DNA from: an uncultured beta proteobacterium
GTDB taxonomy: Bacteria > Pseudomonadota > Gammaproteobacteria > Burkholderiales > SG8-39
NCBI GenBank assembly: GCA_902826155.1
Contig: CADEDU010000096.1
Coordinates: forward strand, 7,769-19,836
Direction of reading: 5' to 3'
Length of the DNA: 12,068 nucleotides
Part shown: one piece after another, positions 7,619 through 12,068 of the stretch
How positions within the stretch are numbered: the stretch's first letter is position 1
How the letters are laid out: every line of letters starts with the position of its first letter
Notes under the pieces: generated by a model
The model's database searches: none
What the model saw: only the letters and a program-made list of their open reading frames with translations
What the model was told of the DNA's origin: nothing
Position numbers and translations under genes: made by a program

Positions 7619-8971
7619 CTATTTCGCCATCGCAGGTGCGGGCGAGTTCTTGAAGAATCGGTTTTCCGGGCGCGGCAGTCCGAGGTTCTCGCGCAACGTG
7701 GCGCCCTCGTACTCTTTTCTGAACAGGCCGCGCCGCTGCAATTCAGGCACCACCTGCCCGACGAAATCGATCAGTCCACCCGGCAGGTACGGAAACATCA
7801 CGGTGAACCCGTCGCTGCCGCGCGTCTCGACCCACTCCTGCATCGAATCGGCGATCGACTGCGCCGTGCCCGACAGCGACAACCCGGTGTAGCCACCGAT
7901 GCGCTGCGCGAGCTGACGCACCGTCAGATTCTCGCGCCGGGCCAGATCGATCGCACGCTCGCGTGCCGACTTGCTGGCTTCGGTGTCGGGAATCTCCGGC
8001 AGCGGCGCATCGAGATCGAACTTCGAGGCATCGCAGCCGAGCGCGATCGACAGCGAAGCGATGCCGCTGTCTTCGTGCACCAGCGAATCGAGCAACGCGC
8101 GCTTGCGCCGGGCCTCGTCGGCCGTGTCACCCACCACCACGAAACACGCCGGCAGGATCTTCAGATGATCGGGATTGCGACCGAGCTTGACCATCCGCCC
8201 TTTGACGTCGGCGTAGAACTGCTGCGCGGAAGCCAGGTTCGACGGTGCGCTGAACACGAGTTCTGCCGTTTCGGCCGCGAGCTGCCGGCCCGGCTCCGAC
8301 GAACCCGCCTGCACGATCACCGGCCAGCCCTGGACCGGCCGCGCGATGTTGAGCGGTCCGCGCACATCGAGAAACTCGCCGTGATGATCCAGCACATGCA
8401 GCTTCGCCGGATCGAAGAACATGCCGCTCTCGACGTCACGGATGAGCGCATCGTCGGCCCAGCTGTCCCACAGCCCCGTCACCACCTCGTAGAACTCGCG
8501 CGCGCGGCGATAGCGCACATCGTGCGGCAGATGCTCGCGCATGCCGAAGTTGAGCGCGGCATCGGGGTTCGAGGTGGTGACGATGTTCCATGCCGCGCGG
8601 CCGCCGCTGATGTGATCGAGCGAGGCAAAGCGCCGGGCGATGTGATACGCCGCGTCGAAAGTGGTCGATGCGGTGGCCGCCAGACCAATCCGCTCGGTGG
8701 ACGCCGCCAGCGCCGAGAGCAGCGTGAACGGCTCGAACGACGTCGCGGTGTGACTGCGGCGCAACGACTTGAACGGCATGTTGAGCACGGCCATGTGATC
8801 GGCCATGAAGAACGTGTCGAACTTCGCCGCCTCGAGCCGCTGCGCGCACTCTCGCAGCTTCGCGAAGTTGAAGTTCGCGTCGGTCCACGCGCCGGGATAG
8901 CGCCACGCCCCAGTGTGGATCGACGCAGGGCGCATGAATGCGCCCAGGTGCATGCGTCTGCGCTCAGCCAT
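7619..8971 (-). CDS. LLM-class flavin-dependent monooxygenase, NtaA/SnaA/DszA family
   Basis: This is a predicted FMNH2-dependent monooxygenase with a bacterial-luciferase TIM-barrel, acting in the cytoplasm with a separate flavin reductase. The 450 residues match the family length. Landmarks are HLGAFMRPASIHTGAWRYP at the start, FFMADHM near 54-60, the ATASTTFDAAYHIARRFASLD stretch and SGGRAAWNIVTTS. Also present are PVIVQAGSSEPGR and the C-terminal GGYTGLSLSGT and PELQRRGLFR segments. Known members oxidise nitrilotriacetate, pristinamycin precursors or dibenzothiophene sulfone, so the family does not reveal the substrate. The ATG at 8969-8971 has only a weak GAGCGGA upstream. The gene follows the YghX-like hydrolase by 33 bp, suggesting cotranscription. 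No flavin reductase gene is in the window. Confidence 0.92.
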   Translation of the reverse strand: MAERRRMHLGAFMRPASIHTGAWRYPGAWTDANFNFAKLRECAQRLEAAKFDTFFMADHMAVLNMPFKSLRRSHTATSFEPFTLLSALAASTERIGLAATASTTFDAAYHIARRFASLDHISGGRAAWNIVTTSNPDAALNFGMREHLPHDVRYRRAREFYEVVTGLWDSWADDALIRDVESGMFFDPAKLHVLDHHGEFLDVRGPLNIARPVQGWPVIVQAGSSEPGRQLAAETAELVFSAPSNLASAQQFYADVKGRMVKLGRNPDHLKILPACFVVVGDTADEARRKRALLDSLVHEDSGIASLSIALGCDASKFDLDAPLPEIPDTEASKSARERAIDLARRENLTVRQLAQRIGGYTGLSLSGTAQSIADSMQEWVETRGSDGFTVMFPYLPGGLIDFVGQVVPELQRRGLFRKEYEGATLRENLGLPRPENRFFKNSPAPAMAK

Positions 8972-9004
8972 GGAACGTCCGCTCGCTGCGAAGGTTGCGC
9001 CGGC

Positions 9005-9946
9005 TCACGCCAGATGCTTCTTGAAGTGCGCGATGGTGCGTTCCCACGACAGCTTCGCCGCTGCTTCGTTGTAGCGCGGCGTGGAGTTGTTGTGAAAACC
9101 GTGCTGCGTACCCGGATAGAGGTGGATCTGGTGCGCCACGTTGTTGGCCTTGAGTGCGGTTTCGAAGGCCATGTAGGTCGCGTTGACGCGCTCGTCGTGC
9201 TCGGCCAGATGACACACCAGTGGCGCCTTGATGCGCGACACCGTCGAGGTGTCGGCCGCCACGCCGTAGTAAGGCGCGCCGGCCTGCAGGTCGCCGCTCA
9301 TGGTTGCGGCGAGGAAGTTGACCACGCCTCCGCCATAGCAGAAGCCGGTCACGCCGAGCTTGCCGGTCGAGAGCTTGTGCGACTTCAGGAACACCGCGCT
9401 GTTCAGCATATCGGTGCGCAGCTTGGGTTGGTCGAGCTTGGCTTGCATGGCGCGGCCGTCATCGTCGTTGCCCGGATAGCCGCCCAGCGGATGCAATCCA
9501 TCCGGCGCAAGCGCGAGGAATCCGTCGATCGCAGCGCGCCGCGCCACGTCTTCGATGTAGGGGTTGAGCCCGCGATTCTCATGGACCACGAGCACTGCCG
9601 GAAACGGCCCGGTGCCACTGGGCTGCACCAGATAACCGCGCATGGTGCCGGAATTGCCCCCCGGCGAGGGATACGTCACGTACGTGGCCTTGATGCGCGC
9701 GTCGGTGAACGAAATCGTTTGCGCCTGGGCATAGCGCGGCAGCAATGCCTGCGCCATGGTCAGCCCGGTGCCGCCAACCACCGCGATCGCGCCGGCACGC
9801 CGCAGGAACTCGCGCCGGTCGATACGGCCGTGGCAGTACTCGTCGTAGAGATCGAACACGCGTTGATCGATCTCGAGCTGGGTAATGCCTTGCGCCGGCG
9901 AAGCGGTGCGCTCGGCTGCGGACGTTACAACGGCGGTATCGCTCAT
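9005..9946 (-). CDS. Tat-exported dienelactone hydrolase family protein, YghX-like
   Basis: This is an alpha/beta hydrolase, 313 residues. The nucleophile is Cys203 in GFCYGGG, with Asp251 (EHDERVN) and His282 (TQHGFHN). Glu123 in VVHENRGLNPYIEDVARR matches the Glu that tunes the nucleophile in dienelactone hydrolases. Before the hydrolase domain comes a conserved module, YDEYCHGRIDRREFLRR, at 34-50. Its twin arginines 44-45 and following hydrophobic stretch form a Tat signal ending near AQAQ 73-76. This layout matches E. coli YghX, so the enzyme is likely periplasmic or periplasm-facing. AGGAG at 9953-9957 lies 6 nt before the ATG at 9944-9946. Dienelactone hydrolases cleave lactone rings in chloroaromatic breakdown, but the substrate of YghX-type proteins is not known to me. 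Confidence 0.92.
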   Translation of the reverse strand: MSDTAVVTSAAERTASPAQGITQLEIDQRVFDLYDEYCHGRIDRREFLRRAGAIAVVGGTGLTMAQALLPRYAQAQTISFTDARIKATYVTYPSPGGNSGTMRGYLVQPSGTGPFPAVLVVHENRGLNPYIEDVARRAAIDGFLALAPDGLHPLGGYPGNDDDGRAMQAKLDQPKLRTDMLNSAVFLKSHKLSTGKLGVTGFCYGGGVVNFLAATMSGDLQAGAPYYGVAADTSTVSRIKAPLVCHLAEHDERVNATYMAFETALKANNVAHQIHLYPGTQHGFHNNSTPRYNEAAAKLSWERTIAHFKKHLA

Positions 9947-10088
9947 CGTCGGCTCCTGGGGTGTGCGAATCGGTGATCGTCAACGCGAGTCGCGGTTCGT
10001 CTGGCGCGCACCTGACATCACGCAATGGTCGCGCCCGGTGCACCAACTGGATGCATCACGAGACGCGGCGAGAAGCCGCATCTTAGCG
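9947..10088 (-). other. 142-bp intergenic gap upstream of the YghX-like gene
   Basis: This is the longest gap between genes of the window. It holds a small hairpin (gcggc 10065-10069 with gccgc 10075-10079) just after the dehydrogenase stop, but with no U-tract. It also holds short palindromes at 10037-10044 (ggtgcacc) and 9984-9994 (cgcga-g-tcgcg). I see no convincing -35/-10 pair. The gap could carry the promoter for the downstream genes, but the sequence does not show one clearly. Confidence 0.3.
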
Positions 10089-11066
10089 CTACCGGAATCG
10101 ATCCGCGATCGCCACGCGGTGCAGCACCGGTTCACCGGCGAAAGCGCGACGACAGTTCTCCCCTGCCATGCGCAGGGCGATGCCGCGCGTGCTCGGCACC
10201 GAGGTCGAGTTGTGCGGCGAGGCAACGACGTTGGGCAGCGAGAGAAACGGGTGATCCATCCGAAAGGCACCATGACGGATCGGCTCCACCCACCATGCGT
10301 CGATGCATGCGGTGAAACCCGGCGTGGCCTGCAGATGGGCGAACAGCGCCGCCTCATCGACGATCTCGCCGCGAGCGAGGTTGACGAGAATCGCGTCCTT
10401 CTTCATCAGGCCCAACTCGCGTGCACCGATCACGCCTTCCGTCGCGCGGGTCAGCGGGGCAGTGATCAGCAGCACGTCGGATGCACGCAGCATATCGTCG
10501 AGCTGCGACGGTGCGCCGAGCCAGTCGAGGAGTTCCGCGCCGCGGCCGCTGCGGTTGATGCCGTGCACGCGCATGCCCACCCCACGGAACAGGCGGGCGG
10601 CCGCCTCGCCGATTCCGCCGAATCCGAAGATGCCGCACACGCCACCAGCGAGCATGCGGTTGTCGGTGAACTGATTGAACGCGTGACGCGCCAGCGCGGC
10701 ATGCTCGACGAGCAACCGCTTGGCGGCGGCGAGCGCCATTGCCAGCGCGTGTTCGGCCATCGGCCCGGCGTACGCGCCGGCGTTGCACGCCACGATCGAC
10801 TCCGCGGGCACGGTGGTCAGCGGGATGTGATCGACCCCCGCCGTAATTAACTGTACGAGCTTCAAGCGTCCGAACAAGGCCAGTTCGTCGGTGGAGAAGT
10901 CTTTGAGATTCAAGGTGAGCAGCACTTCGGCGGCTTGCAACGCCGCGCGTCGCTGCCCGCGATCGTCGGTGAGCGCCACGACCTCGATGTCGTCGCCAAC
11001 CGCATGCTGCAACGTCGCGCGCGCCGCGGCATCGATCGGAAAACCGACTGCCAGGGTTCGATTCAC
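10089..11066 (-). CDS. D-2-hydroxyacid dehydrogenase, probably NADP-preferring
   Basis: This is a cytoplasmic oxidoreductase of the D-isomer-specific 2-hydroxyacid dehydrogenase family, which interconverts 2-ketoacids (or glyoxylate/hydroxypyruvate) and D-2-hydroxyacids. The dinucleotide loop is GFGGIG at 148-153. The catalytic set is complete: Arg232 in NLARGEIVDE, Glu261 in WWVEP and His285 in SPHNS. After the second Rossmann strand the usual acidic residue is missing and NRSGR occurs at 171-175, a pattern linked to NADPH use. The open frame reaches back into the upstream gene, but GTG 11064-11066 is the best start. It has AGGGG at 11072-11076, 5 nt upstream, and gives 325 residues. It follows the first Bug gene by 37 bp, so the two are probably cotranscribed. 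Confidence 0.88.
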   Translation of the reverse strand: MNRTLAVGFPIDAAARATLQHAVGDDIEVVALTDDRGQRRAALQAAEVLLTLNLKDFSTDELALFGRLKLVQLITAGVDHIPLTTVPAESIVACNAGAYAGPMAEHALAMALAAAKRLLVEHAALARHAFNQFTDNRMLAGGVCGIFGFGGIGEAAARLFRGVGMRVHGINRSGRGAELLDWLGAPSQLDDMLRASDVLLITAPLTRATEGVIGARELGLMKKDAILVNLARGEIVDEAALFAHLQATPGFTACIDAWWVEPIRHGAFRMDHPFLSLPNVVASPHNSTSVPSTRGIALRMAGENCRRAFAGEPVLHRVAIADRFR

Positions 11067-11071
11067 CGTGG

Positions 11072-11076
11072 CCCCT
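11072..11076 (-). promoter_or_regulatory. Ribosome binding site deciding the GTG start of the dehydrogenase
   Basis: AGGGG on the minus strand, 5 nt before GTG 11066. It supports a start after the upstream Bug gene ends, rather than the longer open frame that would overlap that gene by more than 100 bp. Confidence 0.55.
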
Positions 11077-11103
11077 GATCGCGACGCGTCAGACCCGCGC
11101 GTT

Positions 11104-12054
11104 TCATTGACGCTCCAGCCCGCGGCCGTCGACGATGCGCTTCCAGCGCGCGATCTCGCGCTCGATCTGCTCGCGCATTGCTTCCGGTGACGAATACGCT
11201 GGCACGCCACCGAGACCGGCGAATCGTTGCCGGATCTCGTCTTCGGCGAGCACCGTGCGCAGCTCGGCGTTCAACCGATCGATGATCGGTCGCGGCGTCT
11301 TCGGCGCCACCACCAGCCCCAGCCATGAACTGAACGCCAGGCCGGGCAGCGTCTCGGCCACCGTCGCCACCTCCGGCATGAGCGGGTAACGCCCGTTCGA
11401 CGAGAGCGCGATCGGCCGCAGCTTGCCGGCCTTGACTTGCGGGAACACGAACGTCGCGGTCTGGATCATCACGTCGATGCGTCCGCTCAACAGGTCGGTG
11501 AGAGGCTCCGCGGTCCCCTTGTACGGCACGTTGAGCATCGTCGTTCCGGCCTCGGCGTTCATCCATTCGCCCAGCAGATGGTGCAGGCTGCCCGGCCCGG
11601 TCGTGGAGTAGCTGAGCTTGCCCGGCTGCGCCTTGGCGCGCGCGAACAGATCGGGCAGCGACTTGATCGGCGACTCCGGCGCCACCGCGATCACCATCGG
11701 ATAGTCCACCACCATCGTGACCATGCCGAAATCGTTCACCGGATCGTAAGGCAGCTTCTTCATCACGGCCGCGGTACCGGGATGACCACCGGTGAGCAAG
11801 CCCCAGGTGAGCCCATCGGGCGGCGCTTTGGCCAGCGCATCGTTCGCCACCAGGCCGACGCCGCCGACCTTCTGCTCCACCACGACCGGCTGCTTCAATC
11901 GCTCGCTGAGCTTGGCCGCCAGCACACGGGCCACCACGTCGGGACTGCCCCCAGGCGGAAACCCAACGATGAATCGGATCGGCTTGTCGGGCCAACCCTG
12001 CGCCCAGGTCGGCATCGCAATCAGCATGAGGCACAACGCACTCAACAGTTTCAT
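11104..12054 (-). CDS. Bug/TctC-family extracytoplasmic substrate-binding protein, Sec-exported
   Basis: This is a periplasmic solute receptor of the TctC/Bug family, 316 residues, the usual length. It has a Sec signal peptide, probably cut after Ala18 (TWA/QG), then WPDKPIRFIVGFPPGGSPD at 21-39, the first ligand loop. The second loop departs from the common ENRPGAGG pattern: here it reads EQKVGGVGL at 60-68, followed by PPDGLTW at 78-84 in place of the usual DGYT. This may change ligand choice. GGAGG at 12060-12064, 5 nt before the ATG at 12052-12054, fixes the start. It is the most upstream gene seen; any genes before it lie outside the window. No TctA or TctB partner is present. Confidence 0.9.
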   Translation of the reverse strand: MKLLSALCLMLIAMPTWAQGWPDKPIRFIVGFPPGGSPDVVARVLAAKLSERLKQPVVVEQKVGGVGLVANDALAKAPPDGLTWGLLTGGHPGTAAVMKKLPYDPVNDFGMVTMVVDYPMVIAVAPESPIKSLPDLFARAKAQPGKLSYSTTGPGSLHHLLGEWMNAEAGTTMLNVPYKGTAEPLTDLLSGRIDVMIQTATFVFPQVKAGKLRPIALSSNGRYPLMPEVATVAETLPGLAFSSWLGLVVAPKTPRPIIDRLNAELRTVLAEDEIRQRFAGLGGVPAYSSPEAMREQIEREIARWKRIVDGRGLERQ

Positions 12055-12068
12055 CGTCTCCTCCGATC

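Noticed and set aside
8075..9976. 633-codon open frame on the plus strand opposite the LLM and hydrolase genes
   Set aside because: It is the antisense shadow of two well-supported genes. Its translation is rich in Arg, His and Ala, as expected opposite GC-rich codons, and shows no domain.

Overview
The window is one GC-rich stretch of bacterial chromosome in which all twelve recognisable genes lie on the minus strand, so transcription runs from high to low coordinates. The GC richness, two Bug-type (TctC) substrate-binding proteins and a cluster of catabolic oxidoreductases point to a betaproteobacterium, most likely Burkholderiales. That assignment is an inference from gene content, because there is no rRNA or other marker in the window.

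In transcription order the upstream block (12054 to 4890) encodes: a Sec-exported Bug protein; a D-2-hydroxyacid dehydrogenase with a probable NADP preference; a Tat-exported dienelactone-hydrolase-family protein of the E. coli YghX type; an NtaA/SnaA/DszA-type flavin-dependent monooxygenase; a Nu-class (YfcG/YghU-like) glutathione transferase; a second Bug protein with a Tat-like leader; and a phytanoyl-CoA-dioxygenase-family Fe(II)/2-oxoglutarate oxygenase. The downstream block (4764 to 163) is a complete branched-chain-amino-acid-type ABC importer: binding protein, two permeases and two ATPases (livK-H-M-G-F order). No gap without a gene exceeds about 160 bases.

The block looks like an uptake-and-degradation unit for one or a few small organic acids or xenobiotic-like compounds. 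Three exported binding proteins catch substrate, the ABC system imports it, and mono-oxygenation, 2-oxoglutarate-dependent hydroxylation, ester or lactone hydrolysis, glutathione chemistry and 2-ketoacid/2-hydroxyacid interconversion process it. The substrate cannot be read from the sequence. No regulator, no TctA/TctB membrane partners for the Bug proteins and no flavin reductase for the monooxygenase lie in the window.

The best non-coding signals surround the ABC operon. A textbook intrinsic terminator sits between livK and livH, with its U-tract about 17 nt from the likely livH start; it probably attenuates the permease and ATPase genes relative to the binding protein. Upstream of livK, an 11-bp perfect inverted repeat brackets a candidate sigma-70-like promoter. 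I found no mobile element, CRISPR array, tRNA or rRNA, and no clearly new system. The assembly of catabolic genes is unusual in its combination, but each family is known.
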